This document shows positions 30,804-38,294 of a stretch of DNA of 43,419 bases, piece after piece. Location: positions 1 through 43,419 of IMG/VR virus record IMGVR_UViG_3300020121_000419. One strand, given 5' to 3'. The notes under the pieces are model-generated. The model did not search any database and was not told the DNA's origin. It was given only the letters and a program-made list of their open reading frames with translations. A program made the position numbers and the translations under genes. The stretch is from a virus. Positions within the stretch are counted from its first letter, which is position 1; the number at the start of each line of letters is the position of its first letter.

Positions 30804-32744
30804 TCATCCGAGGCTCACCGGGACGTCCTGTCGATACCGCCAGCGCCGGTCTGTGGTCGTCCCAGCCGTTTCGACCCAGCGCTCAGCGACCAGCGCATAT
30901 AACGTACGCCGCAGTCGCTTGTCATTCATGGTAAAAAGCGATTGCAAGTCCGCGAAGTTGTGCCACTCTGGATGTTCTTCGAGATAGCGACAGAATTGTC
31001 GCTGAAGATCTGTGCTTGGTTCCTTGCGATGTTCAGTCATCGCAAAGCCATGATCGTCGTCGAATCTCAAGCTGAAGTTCGGCGGCTGTGCCCCAGACAC
31101 GCGGAATTTTTCCCAACTCACCTGGACTGGTCCGTCGCGGAATCGACCCTCCAGAAACAGCATGACATCGGACATGGCATGCTTGGATTGCCCGCCATAC
31201 AGCAGGTCTAGCGGAGGAACTTTTGCCACCGGCGCACCCGGCATGGATTTCTTTTTGCCGCCTGGCTCCTGGCGACCACGCCGGTTGATGTGGTCGATCA
31301 CGGTCGGCACGATGTTGTCGTTGATCAGTCCTTTCAAAAAGCGGTCAAATGAATCCAGTTCGCTGGAGGAGAATTCTTTTGACGGAACCAGTCGCTCTGC
31401 GGCGTCGAGAATCACCGCGATTGGTTTCCACTCGTCAATTGCCGCGCGCGCGGTTGCGATGCCTGCGTCATCTTTCAATCGCAATCCCTGCAACTCGTTG
31501 ATGTAGAAGGGCAACGCCTCCTGATCGAAGCCGTAGATCTCGCACAGTGTTTCGACGTACCCCACTGCCGAGTCCACGGGCGAGTCCTCTTCGATCAGGG
31601 CCACCGGACCCTGTATCACCTCGCGTCCGAGAAACGGTTTTCCAGCGGCGATGTGCAGGCCGACGGCAATTTCCCAGAACGTTTTGCCTGTGCCTGGACC
31701 GGCAAACGTCCAGTGCACGCGCTTCCTCCACTTCAGTCCTTCGACAAGTTGCTCAATCTGATCGACGTCGGTCATCACCGACGCGACCTGTACCAGGCGG
31801 TAATCTTTGACAGCTGGTTCCGCGGCAGGAGGCGGCGCTGCAGTACCGTTGGTGCCCACCCCGAACTGCACTCTTGACTCGGGTTGCGAGCGGTAGTGCG
31901 GGTCGTAATACTCCGTGCGCCCCTCGAGCGCCTTGCTGATCGTCCACGTGCGGTAGTCCGCGCGCTCCCACTTCTCGCGCATCAGCCCCGACAACTCGAA
32001 GAGACGCTCGATGCGCGCCTGGTCGGGCCCGCAGTAGAAGGCGAGCAGGTTCACCAGCGCCAGGTCGGCCTCGGACTGTGACCCGTAGCCCGAGTAATCG
32101 CCGTTCCACAGTGCCAGGAACCTGCCCCCGTTGTTGGCGCGCTGTGCCACCGTGAGTAACTCGGTGTCGGCGAGCTCTGTCGGCGCGCGCGCGTGGCCAT
32201 TGACCACCGTCAGCACCGGTTTTTCGCCGAACACCTCGCGATGCCACGTGGCCAACTCGTCCTGTCGCTGGTTGATCGTGGACGAGGTGGCGAGGTAGCG
32301 CATGCCGGTGACCGTCATGAAGCGCGCTTTGCTGTACACCTCGATCTGGCCTTTGTGCCGACCATACGGTGGCAGTTCGCCCTTGACGAAGATCCTGAGC
32401 CCCGTCTGGGATGGGCTGATCTCGGTGTACGAAGCCAGCCGGCGGACGATGACCTTCGCCCACATCTCGATGCTGCCGCTCTCGGGGTCGCGGCAATGAT
32501 CCAGGTCCACGCCGACATATGGGTCGTCCTCACTGAGCACGTACCCGATGCCGTCGGCGTGCCCCTCAGCGTAGCTACACGCTTCCAGATAGCTTGACCA
32601 TGTCTGCGGGTCAGTCGTCGAGGCCGCGCGACCTGTGCGCGCGTTGTAGGGGACCTTCGTGGGCTTGGGCTCGCCCGGGCGCTGCACATACCGCCACGCC
32701 ACCCACTGAGGCCGTTGGGCGAGCTCTGGCGGTGCTTCGATCAT
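30804..32744 (-). CDS. Primase-polymerase / helicase replication protein
   Basis: 646 aa. Residues 1-170 form a PrimPol-like domain: GIGYVLSEDDPYVGVD80LD82HC, TEISPSQTGLRIFVKG and IEVYSKARFMTVTG. Residues 225-275 are a helix bundle linking domain like that of NrS-1-type polymerases (ADLALVNLLAFYCGPDQARI). Residues 330-520 are a RecA-like ATPase of the RepA / AAA_25 type with Walker A GPGTGKT (349-355) and AVILDAAERL as Walker B. A C-terminal winged-helix region follows. It should start replication and unwind DNA. Confidence 0.88.
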   Translation of the reverse strand: MIEAPPELAQRPQWVAWRYVQRPGEPKPTKVPYNARTGRAASTTDPQTWSSYLEACSYAEGHADGIGYVLSEDDPYVGVDLDHCRDPESGSIEMWAKVIVRRLASYTEISPSQTGLRIFVKGELPPYGRHKGQIEVYSKARFMTVTGMRYLATSSTINQRQDELATWHREVFGEKPVLTVVNGHARAPTELADTELLTVAQRANNGGRFLALWNGDYSGYGSQSEADLALVNLLAFYCGPDQARIERLFELSGLMREKWERADYRTWTISKALEGRTEYYDPHYRSQPESRVQFGVGTNGTAAPPPAAEPAVKDYRLVQVASVMTDVDQIEQLVEGLKWRKRVHWTFAGPGTGKTFWEIAVGLHIAAGKPFLGREVIQGPVALIEEDSPVDSAVGYVETLCEIYGFDQEALPFYINELQGLRLKDDAGIATARAAIDEWKPIAVILDAAERLVPSKEFSSSELDSFDRFLKGLINDNIVPTVIDHINRRGRQEPGGKKKSMPGAPVAKVPPLDLLYGGQSKHAMSDVMLFLEGRFRDGPVQVSWEKFRVSGAQPPNFSLRFDDDHGFAMTEHRKEPSTDLQRQFCRYLEEHPEWHNFADLQSLFTMNDKRLRRTLYALVAERWVETAGTTTDRRWRYRQDVPVSLG

Positions 32745-32929
32745 GACCCTGTTCGCTCCTTTGCTTTGCGAAATACGCCGACCTGCAGTTCAGTGCGCGG
32801 AATCGTGAATTCACGTGATGCGTGCTCGAGATACGCCTTCGCGGCGTACCTCGTGCTGAATGTCCCGACGGCAATGCAGAACTTGCGTTTCTTGGTTGCG
32901 AAGGTGCGGACGACAACGAACTGGTTCAC
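32741..32929 (-). CDS. 62-residue basic protein
   Basis: ATG 32929; stop overlaps primase start (ATGA). MNQFVVVRTFATKKRKFCIA, GTFSTRYAAKAYLEHAS: a beta-hairpin and a helix as in small SPOR- or AP2-like DNA-binding domains. No family assigned. Confidence 0.6.
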   Translation of the reverse strand: MNQFVVVRTFATKKRKFCIAVGTFSTRYAAKAYLEHASREFTIPRTELQVGVFRKAKERTGS

Positions 32930-32941
32930 GACCGTTGTCGC

Positions 32942-33502
32942 TCAGAACGGGATGTCGGCCTGTGCGGCAGCCGCGACCGGCTCTGGCTCCGGCGCCGGCG
33001 GAGGTGGTGCCGGACGAGGCTCAGCCGGTGCACCAGCCTTGTACGGGCTCAGCTTCAGGATCTTCAGCCGCGTGTAGACCGAGCCATCGCGCGCCTGGAT
33101 CTCTTTGTTCTCGAAGAAGCCGGACGCGAACTTGCCGATCAGCTGGTTGGGCGTATCAGCCGTGATCTCATCCGTCTCGACACTGTGGCCGAGGTACGCT
33201 TCGATCCAGAGGCGCGCCTTGGCGACCATGCCGTTCTTCGGGTTCTTGCCGATCTTGCTGGTGGTGTTATCGATGTACTCCCACGGCGAGCCGTCGGCGT
33301 TGAAGATGGGCGCCTTCGTCTCGGCGCGCGCCACCTGGAACGTCCAGTCGATGTCGTGGAAGTCTTCGCCTTTCGCGGGATCCGCCCATTCACTGACGCC
33401 TTTGTCCGTCAGCTTGACGAGCTTGAAGATGTAACGTTCATCGACGTCGATCTCAGTCGGTGGCGGGGTGAAGTCGCTTGTGCGTTTGGGTGCTTGGAAC
33501 AT
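32942..33502 (-). CDS. Single-stranded DNA-binding-like protein
   Basis: 186 aa. A beta-rich core (YIFKLVKLTDKGVSEW, HDIDWTFQVARAET, VYTRLKILKLSPY), a Pro/Ala/Glu linker (EPRPAPPPPAPEPEPV) and the C-terminal tip ADIPF. The linker plus DIPF tip is the hallmark of bacterial SSB tails that recruit repair proteins. Sits before the primase, as expected for replication. Confidence 0.75.
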   Translation of the reverse strand: MFQAPKRTSDFTPPPTEIDVDERYIFKLVKLTDKGVSEWADPAKGEDFHDIDWTFQVARAETKAPIFNADGSPWEYIDNTTSKIGKNPKNGMVAKARLWIEAYLGHSVETDEITADTPNQLIGKFASGFFENKEIQARDGSVYTRLKILKLSPYKAGAPAEPRPAPPPPAPEPEPVAAAAQADIPF

Positions 33503-33710
33503 CCGATTGACCCTTCTTGCGAGTGCGTTTGACCAGTGACTGCTCGCGCGGGAGCATCCATTCTTCGAACGTGTGTAGGCTGATCACCTCCATGTCGTTG
33601 ATGTTGGCTACGCCGCAGACAGCCTTGAGCTCGCGCCACACCGCGCTGCGCAACAGCGGATGCAGCATGACCCAGGGCTCGAGTTCGATGTGGACGTGGC
33701 GACTCGGCAC
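33453..33710 (-). CDS. 85-residue protein of unknown function
   Basis: GTG 33710 shares its G with the TAG of the nuclease gene; its last 50 nt overlap the SSB-like gene. HVHIELEPWVMLHPLLRSA and VANINDMEVISLHTFEEWM. No family recognised; basic C-terminus. Confidence 0.6.
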   Translation of the reverse strand: MPSRHVHIELEPWVMLHPLLRSAVWRELKAVCGVANINDMEVISLHTFEEWMLPREQSLVKRTRKKGQSDVPSTQTHKRLHPATD

Positions 33711-34078
33711 TAGGCAGCCTCCGGATGTGTGATGAGACAGAGCAACTGCTCACGATCGCGCGGGCGCGCGTGTCGCCATGTCTGACCGCACGCCAGCAAC
33801 ATCTGGCCGACCTCGGTTTGCTCGGGCTTCAGCTGGCCGCGCTCGTCCTTCAACTCGAGCCACAGGATGTGTGGCGGCTTGATCGCGAGGATGTCGGGCA
33901 TGCCCTTGCGCACGCCGCGGAAAATCTTCCAGCGGCACTTCGGACACACGATGACGTTGGGGCTCGGGTGGTACCACCAGTAACCGAAGAACGTCAGCGT
34001 CTCCTCGACTTCCTTTTGCCAGGCCGCCTCGCTGAGATTTCGGTTCATGAGGCGCGCCAGGAGCGGCGGCTGCCTCAT
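33710..34078 (-). CDS. VRR-NUC domain nuclease
   Basis: 122 aa from ATG 34078 (ATGA overlap). Core KGMPD62ILAIKPPHILWLE75LK77 is the VRR-NUC PD-(D/E)xK site, with Q20 from AAWQKEVEETL as the N-terminal helix. C45-PK-C48 suggests a metal-binding loop. The family acts on branched DNA; Holliday-junction or flap processing is the likely task. Confidence 0.85.
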   Translation of the reverse strand: MRQPPLLARLMNRNLSEAAWQKEVEETLTFFGYWWYHPSPNVIVCPKCRWKIFRGVRKGMPDILAIKPPHILWLELKDERGQLKPEQTEVGQMLLACGQTWRHARPRDREQLLCLITHPEAA

Positions 34079-34305
34079 GCCCATCGGCGGATTGCCTCGA
34101 TGACGAGCAGCACCGGGATGCCGATCACCACGCCGAGGATGAGCCCCAGCGCCAGCCATTCGCGCGTGCGGATGATCGTGGCCGCCGGATATTGGGTGCG
34201 GGGCGGCGCCCCGGGCGTCCTACCGCCCGGAGCACCGTTCGCTCCGTGTGCGCCAACACGCGGAGCACGCGACGAGGATGGGATCGGCAACATCCTCGTC
34301 CGCAT
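34075..34305 (-). CDS. Single-pass membrane protein, possible spanin or holin
   Basis: 76 aa from ATG 34305 (TGATG overlap). A Pro/Gly/Arg-rich N-terminus (GAHGANGAPGGRTPGAPPRT) precedes a C-terminal membrane segment LALGLILGVVIGIPVLLVIE. Close to the Rpf-like lysin and a tiny membrane peptide, so a lysis role is plausible. Confidence 0.6.
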   Translation of the reverse strand: MRTRMLPIPSSSRAPRVGAHGANGAPGGRTPGAPPRTQYPAATIIRTREWLALGLILGVVIGIPVLLVIEAIRRWA

Positions 34306-34409
34306 CACTCGGGATCCCGCAGCCAGCGAAACCACTTCGCCAACGCTGCAGCCGTGCATACGCTAGCGAGCAACCAGGCGCCCAGAACGAACAGCAGCAA
34401 GTTCACCAC
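34305..34409 (-). CDS. 34-residue membrane peptide in the lysis cluster
   Basis: GTG 34409 (or GTG 34406), GAGG about 10 nt upstream, five nt after the lysin stop, and stop overlapping the next start. One membrane span (NLLLFVLGAWLLASVCTAAA) and a basic tail KWFRWLRDPE. Candidate holin by size and context. Confidence 0.5.
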   Translation of the reverse strand: MVNLLLFVLGAWLLASVCTAAALAKWFRWLRDPE

Positions 34410-34413
34410 AGCC

Positions 34414-34854
34414 CTACCTCAACCCGAGACGCCGGCTGCACGCCGGCCAGGGTTGGAAGCCGCGCGCAGCGCGCACCTTCTCGGCGATAGCGATTTGCTG
34501 CTCACGGCTGGCGTAGTCGGCTCGCGCTGCGTACACGGTGCCGCCGTACGCCAGCCATGTCTGGCGATCGAACTGCAACCCGCCGAAGTAGCCGTTGCCG
34601 GTGGCGATGTGCCAATTCGACATCGACTCACAACTGGCGAGCCGATCCCAGACACCGTAGGACTGCTGGGCGACAGAGCTCCCCACCGTCGGGTCCGGTA
34701 CAGCACTGGAGACCGAAGGAACTGGCTCCGGGCTGCTTCCGTCCACACCCGTCAGGTCGGCTCTGACGCCCATGTCACCTTCGTCCTGGGCGTGAATGCC
34801 CAGTGCCGCGCCGCCGACGACTCCGAGGAGAACGCCAACAGCCAGCAGCGTCAC
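34414..34854 (-). CDS. Rpf-like (transglycosylase-like) lysin
   Basis: 146 aa from GTG 34854 (GTGA overlap). Membrane anchor or signal TLLAVGVLLGVVGGAALGIH (2-21), Ser/Pro linker, then the Rpf domain: WDRLASCESMSNW with catalytic Glu76, GYFGGLQFDRQTWLAYGG, QIAIAEKVRAARGFQPWPAC. Rpf enzymes cleave peptidoglycan glycan strands, mainly in actinobacteria. A lysis or cell-wall-penetration enzyme. Confidence 0.88.
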   Translation of the reverse strand: MTLLAVGVLLGVVGGAALGIHAQDEGDMGVRADLTGVDGSSPEPVPSVSSAVPDPTVGSSVAQQSYGVWDRLASCESMSNWHIATGNGYFGGLQFDRQTWLAYGGTVYAARADYASREQQIAIAEKVRAARGFQPWPACSRRLGLR

Positions 34855-35075
34855 TTTGACCGCCACTGGTCCTGGATCCCCAGCCACACCTCGAGCGGTG
34901 TGAGCTCGTGGTGCGGGCAGGCGTAGTACCGCTCCCTGGCCACGGCGTAGCGCTCCTCGTCGGGCCCGGGCATCGCATCCATTTCGGCAGCCACGTGGGC
35001 GCAGCAGCACCCGTGGCGATCGGCGTATTCGGGATCTACGGTGGGCATGGCAAAGCCAGGGTTGGTCTCAGGCAT
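34851..35075 (-). CDS. 74-residue Cys/His protein
   Basis: ATG 35075. ADRHGCCCAHVAAEMDAM and YYACPHHELTPLEVW: a cluster CCC-x-H ... C-x-HH suggests metal binding. Stop overlaps lysin start. No family recognised. Confidence 0.6.
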   Translation of the reverse strand: MPETNPGFAMPTVDPEYADRHGCCCAHVAAEMDAMPGPDEERYAVARERYYACPHHELTPLEVWLGIQDQWRSK

Positions 35076-35079
35076 GCGC

Positions 35080-35301
35080 TTAAGCGACTGATTCGACCGG
35101 TGCGACGCCGAGGAGCGCGTCGAGCCGGTGCTGACTCAACTCGGTGTCCTCGCCGCTCAGGTCGCGGTCGAGGGCAAAGAGCAGGAGTGCGAGGGCCTGG
35201 TCAGCCGCGGAGCGCCGGCGCTGTCGCCGGCGGAGGTGCAGTCTCTTCCATGCCGCTGCTCCGAGATCACTCTCGGACCAGATGGCTCTGACGGTGGACA
35301 T
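35080..35301 (-). CDS. 73-residue protein of unknown function
   Basis: ATG 35301. AAAWKRLHLRRRQRRRSAAD is strongly basic; the rest is helical and acidic (LSGEDTELSQHRLDALLG). No family recognised. Gap 35302-35356 holds nothing I can name. Confidence 0.55.
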   Translation of the reverse strand: MSTVRAIWSESDLGAAAWKRLHLRRRQRRRSAADQALALLLFALDRDLSGEDTELSQHRLDALLGVAPVESVA

Positions 35302-35356
35302 GCATCGAGTGTGTGCATGCTCTACCCGTCATGAGCACGTCAGTTGTTTGTCAGTT

Positions 35357-35884
35357 TTACAGGCTCTGGTGGACTGCCTTGATGAATGCGAGACACCAGT
35401 GGATGGCTCCATCCACTTTGCCGTCCATGGTGTCGAGTACGGCCAGCGTGCCTACTCCAGCAACTAGGAGCACAGGCAATCGACTGACCAGTCGCAGCAG
35501 TCCGGTCTGGTCAGCTTCCGCTTCCACCTGCGTGTGGAGTCCGGTCGCCTCGTCGGTGCAGTCCAGGAGGACACGCCGCGGAATTTCGGCAGCTTGCTGC
35601 ATGACCTTGTGTGGCTGTGGCTCCCACGGTGGGCGCATCCAGCGGTGGATGTCTTTTGGCTTCGGGCAGAACTGCGGGAAGCGACGACACGCGCGGTCGA
35701 TGGTGCTCGGACTGGCGGGTTTGTCTGCGTCGAGCGCGATCATCTGGTCGACCACCTGTTTGACGGTGGGTTGGTCGATGTTCCCCGGGATACTGAAGTA
35801 CCGGTCGATGGCCTTCCAGTACCTCACGGCAATGGGCGGAACAAGCGCAGGGAACATGTCGGGCGGGTTGGTCGGTCGGGACAC
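35357..35884 (-). CDS. 175-residue protein with C-terminal hydrophobic segment
   Basis: GTG 35884 is chosen because GGGGGAG precedes it; the frame extends to a TTG at 36007 without a ribosome site. IAVRYWKAIDRYFSIPGNID and PSTIDRACRRFPQFCPKPKD look like a small DNA-binding or adaptor domain. The C-terminus has LPVLLVAGVGTLAVLD. First gene of the long minus-strand operon after the LexA-like box. No family recognised. Confidence 0.6.
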   Translation of the reverse strand: MSRPTNPPDMFPALVPPIAVRYWKAIDRYFSIPGNIDQPTVKQVVDQMIALDADKPASPSTIDRACRRFPQFCPKPKDIHRWMRPPWEPQPHKVMQQAAEIPRRVLLDCTDEATGLHTQVEAEADQTGLLRLVSRLPVLLVAGVGTLAVLDTMDGKVDGAIHWCLAFIKAVHQSL

Positions 35885-35948
35885 TGCTCCATCTCCCCCT
35901 TCACGGAGAAAAAGAGTTCGCTGAGCCGCCTGTTTTGCATGTTTCAAC

Positions 35949-35988
35949 GGCCAGGCGGTGGGGTTTTCAGGACGCTCGCCACCTGGCC
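35949..35988 (-). promoter_or_regulatory. Leader hairpin of the replication operon
   Basis: GGCCAGG (35949-35955) and CCTGGCC (35982-35988) form a 7-bp stem in the leader upstream of GTG 35884. Confidence 0.4.
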
Positions 35989-36021
35989 TAGCCCTGCCCC
36001 GCGCCAACTCAATACGGAGCC

Positions 36022-36041
36022 CAGAGGCCGAACACCTGTTC
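36022..36041 (-). promoter_or_regulatory. LexA-like SOS box and left copy of 18-bp repeat
   Basis: CGAAC-ACCT-GTTC at 36029-36041 matches the CGAAC-N4-GTTC core of Gram-positive LexA boxes. CATAAT on the minus strand (36051-36046) could be the -10, placing the box over the start point of the leftward operon. The surrounding 18 bp (36022-36039) recur at 38259-38276 with one mismatch. Confidence 0.6.
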
Positions 36042-36134
36042 CTACATTATGCGGCTAGACAACTCGTCACGCGCTCATCAATATCTCGTCAACTTCCCCG
36101 ATCTGAGAACAATTGGTTAGCGGGAGGTTAACTG

Positions 36135-36209
36135 ATGAGCAACGGTTGTACGGGGAAAATGCCGGCATTTTGGGTACATCTGGTTACCCCGGAATGCTTG
36201 ACATTTTGA
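36135..36209 (+). CDS. 24-residue leader-type ORF (doubtful)
   Basis: ATG 36135 with GGGAGG 8 nt upstream; encodes MSNGCTGKMPAFWVHLVTPE plus four residues. The good ribosome site is the only support. It overlaps the palindrome listed next and may be chance. Confidence 0.25.
   Translation: MSNGCTGKMPAFWVHLVTPECLTF
36147..36178. other. Dyad-symmetric site, candidate attP of the serine recombinase
   Basis: AAAATGCCGGCATTTT (36156-36171) is a perfect 16-bp palindrome. TGTAC (36147-36151) and GTACA (36174-36178) add outer inverted arms. It lies about 200 bp from the recombinase stop. Serine integrase attP sites are about 50-bp imperfect palindromes near int. Assignment is inference. Confidence 0.4.
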
Positions 36210-36273
36210 TGGACATCTGACTGGTTCGTGACGGGCTCAGCCTGCGCACACTGAGGAGGTGCCTGGTCGAGAT

Positions 36274-36423
36274 ATGCCGCGCTCTGGAGACCAGCAACCG
36301 CGCGAAGACCTGCTTGAGGAACTCGCGCGGTTATTTGCTGAAGAGGTGAAGGATCAGCTTCGAGACGTGCTGCGTCAGACGCCCGAGAGGGCCCCTGCTA
36401 GCTCACGCAAGGAAGAGAGGTAA
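36274..36423 (+). CDS. 49-residue charged helical protein, possible RDF
   Basis: ATG 36274; GGAGG lies 14 nt upstream within a GCAC/GTGC stem-loop (36246-36262). QPREDLLEELARLFAEEVKD then QLRDVLRQTPERAP is one long charged helix. Its end overlaps the recombinase 3' end by 49 nt on the opposite strand. Recombination directionality factors of serine integrases are small and often int-linked; this is only a candidate. Confidence 0.5.
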   Translation: MPRSGDQQPREDLLEELARLFAEEVKDQLRDVLRQTPERAPASSRKEER

Positions 36424-38093
36424 GGCGCATAACTGGGTCCAGTTGTGCTCTTGCCAACGTTCATAGAGTCAGGCCTGCCCTCGAAGATCAGCACCGGTCG
36501 TACGCCATCGTACGTAACCTTCGGGTGCGGGCAGCGAGCCCACGGTGCATACGGCGTGACGCGTGGCTCATCCAGGAGTCGTGCGGTGTACGACTGTAGC
36601 CGCCAGTGGCGCCCACCGGCGAAGCCGCGCGTCTCGATGCGCACGTTGGCGAAGAGCAGGTTGTAGACACGTCCCTGGCGTTCTGACGACATGCTGTTGA
36701 GGATGCCAAGTGGGTTGGCCAACAGGATGTCGCACGTGGCTGCCAGCTGCTCGTCGTTGAGTCGCGCGTCTTCTTCGTCGGCGACCTGAGCGCGCAGCTT
36801 CTCGATCTCTGCCGCGTTCGTAGCCATCTTCTTTTTGATGCGGTCAACCATGTTGGCCGGCGTGCCCTCGTCGAAGATCGAGTCGAGCATCGACTGCGCG
36901 CGCTCTTCGAGGAACCCCAGGCGTTGTGCCGTGGGCGATGCCTCGCGTTCGACGAGGTGGGCACGCGCGCGCGCGGCGAGACCCTGCGCGTCGGCCAGAA
37001 CGTTCGGCAACTCCTCGCGCAACAGCCGCAGCACCACGAACTCGCGGATCTTCTGCGGGTGCTCACACGTGCGTCCGTCGGTTGCGCGACCCACGCCCCT
37101 GGCCGAGCAGGCGTACGTGCCAACCCCGTAGCTGATCATGCGCGAGCCGCAATTGGAACACTCGAGCACGCCCGCGAGCGGGTGCTGGTTGCCATTGTTC
37201 ATCACGCGCGTGTTCGATGGCTTGTTGAACTTGCGGCGCCAACGACGGACCCTTGCCGCATCCCAGTACGCCAACTCGGGAGCGTGTTGTTCGAAGTCTT
37301 TCGGCTGCCCGTCCTCGTCGAGCGCGAACTTGTCCCAGACCGTGGACCGCTCCTTCGTGTGGAGACCGAAGCGGAACGTGCCGGTATAAATGTCGTTCGC
37401 GAGGATGTATCGCAGGCCATAGAGCATCCAGCGCTTACTCTCGCCGCCTCGCCCATAGAACGTCGGGCGCTGTGGTCCTTCTCGGTTCAATCGCCGTGTG
37501 GCCTCGCCGAGCGAGGCACACTCATCGAAGGCACGCGCCAACGCGTCGATCGCGTGCTGATGCTCGGGGTTCTTGGCAACGTGCTTCTTGCCGCGCTCGT
37601 CAGCCACGTTCATGTAGCCAAGAGGGGTCTTCATGTAATGGGGCTCCCGCTCTAGCTTCTTGAAGGTCCCGCTCCAGAGCGTGTTGCGAATGTTGCGCCA
37701 GTCGAGGCCAGCGATGAAGCACTGGAACTGGAACTGCATCAGGTCGTCGTCGAGGCGCAGGTTGTACTCGCGGTCGTGGGTGTGAAACTGTCCGTGAGCC
37801 TCGACGATCCGTCGCGCAATCGTGCCGCCGTCGATACCGAACTCATCGCGGGTCAGACGCTTGAAGTCGTACGCGGCGATTCCCTGAATCACGCCGGCCT
37901 TCAGGTCCTCGAGCATCCGCATGGCGACCTTGCGCTTGCTCAGGTCAGAGCCCGAGATGCCCTGCTCGTCGTAGTAGCGCGCGGTGTGCCCGCGCCCCTC
38001 GATGACCGCGCCCATGTCGTACTGCGCTTCGGAACGGTAGTTACCGATCTGACGCGCCGTCGAGTTGCGGATCAAAACTCCGATAATAGCCAA
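36375..38093 (-). CDS. int: Large serine recombinase (integrase)
   Basis: 572 aa from TTG 38093 with AGGAG 10 nt upstream. Catalytic Ser11 in VLIRNSTARQ, resolvase core AYDFKRLTRDEFG, recombinase domain (ARAFDECASLGEATRRLNRE), zinc ribbon CSNCGSRM ... YACSARG ... C, then a long coiled coil (about 385-470), as in phiC31/Bxb1-type integrases. It would integrate the phage at attB without supercoiling. Confidence 0.93.
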   Translation of the reverse strand: MAIIGVLIRNSTARQIGNYRSEAQYDMGAVIEGRGHTARYYDEQGISGSDLSKRKVAMRMLEDLKAGVIQGIAAYDFKRLTRDEFGIDGGTIARRIVEAHGQFHTHDREYNLRLDDDLMQFQFQCFIAGLDWRNIRNTLWSGTFKKLEREPHYMKTPLGYMNVADERGKKHVAKNPEHQHAIDALARAFDECASLGEATRRLNREGPQRPTFYGRGGESKRWMLYGLRYILANDIYTGTFRFGLHTKERSTVWDKFALDEDGQPKDFEQHAPELAYWDAARVRRWRRKFNKPSNTRVMNNGNQHPLAGVLECSNCGSRMISYGVGTYACSARGVGRATDGRTCEHPQKIREFVVLRLLREELPNVLADAQGLAARARAHLVEREASPTAQRLGFLEERAQSMLDSIFDEGTPANMVDRIKKKMATNAAEIEKLRAQVADEEDARLNDEQLAATCDILLANPLGILNSMSSERQGRVYNLLFANVRIETRGFAGGRHWRLQSYTARLLDEPRVTPYAPWARCPHPKVTYDGVRPVLIFEGRPDSMNVGKSTTGPSYAPYLSSLRELAGALSGV

Positions 38094-38294
38094 TGCAGGT
38101 CAGCTCCTAACTGGTCTGTCTCGCCCCGGCTGCGCCAGCAGTGCGGGGCGATCTTTATAGTACTTGCCAACCTTCCAACAGCGCCACTCGGAGGGGGCTT
38201 TACACTGGAAAGAAGCGGCTCCAAAGAACGAGTCCCGTAGGGTCACGGGACCCGCCCTCAGGGGCCGAACACCTGTGATGGAGGTGTCTTCCCG
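38094..38294. promoter_or_regulatory. Divergent control region between recombinase and plus genes
   Basis: TATAAA on the minus strand (38159-38154) is a candidate -10 for the recombinase, followed by a leader hairpin TCGCCCCG (38121-38128) / CGGGGCGA (38144-38151). On the plus side GTCCCGT (38232-38238) and ACGGGAC (38245-38251) form a 7-bp stem, followed by the repeat and ribosome site listed next. TTTACA near 38196 could be a weak -35. Confidence 0.5.
38259..38291 (+). promoter_or_regulatory. Right copy of 18-bp repeat and ribosome-site hairpin
   Basis: 38259-38276 matches 36022-36039 in 17 of 18 bases; the LexA-like right half is lost here (GTGA instead of GTTC). ACACCT (38269-38274 region) pairs with AGGTGT of the Shine-Dalgarno region. 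GGAGGTGTCTTC (38280-38291) is identical to 4640-4651. Confidence 0.5.

Noticed and set aside
30553-30807. 84-codon minus frame following the primase by an ATGA overlap
   Set aside because: It runs through the inverted-repeat field and the long palindrome, and its residues reflect the DNA repeats (several Cys-Pro units). The repeats explain it better than protein selection; the ATGA overlap alone is weak support.
35885-36007. N-terminal extension of the 175-residue protein up to TTG 36007
   Set aside because: No ribosome site at 36007, whereas GTG 35884 has GGGGGAG upstream; the extension also contains the leader hairpin.
36198-36227. TTGACA at 36198 as promoter of the 49-residue gene
   Set aside because: A good -35 but CTGGTT is at the -10 place; kept out of the feature list.
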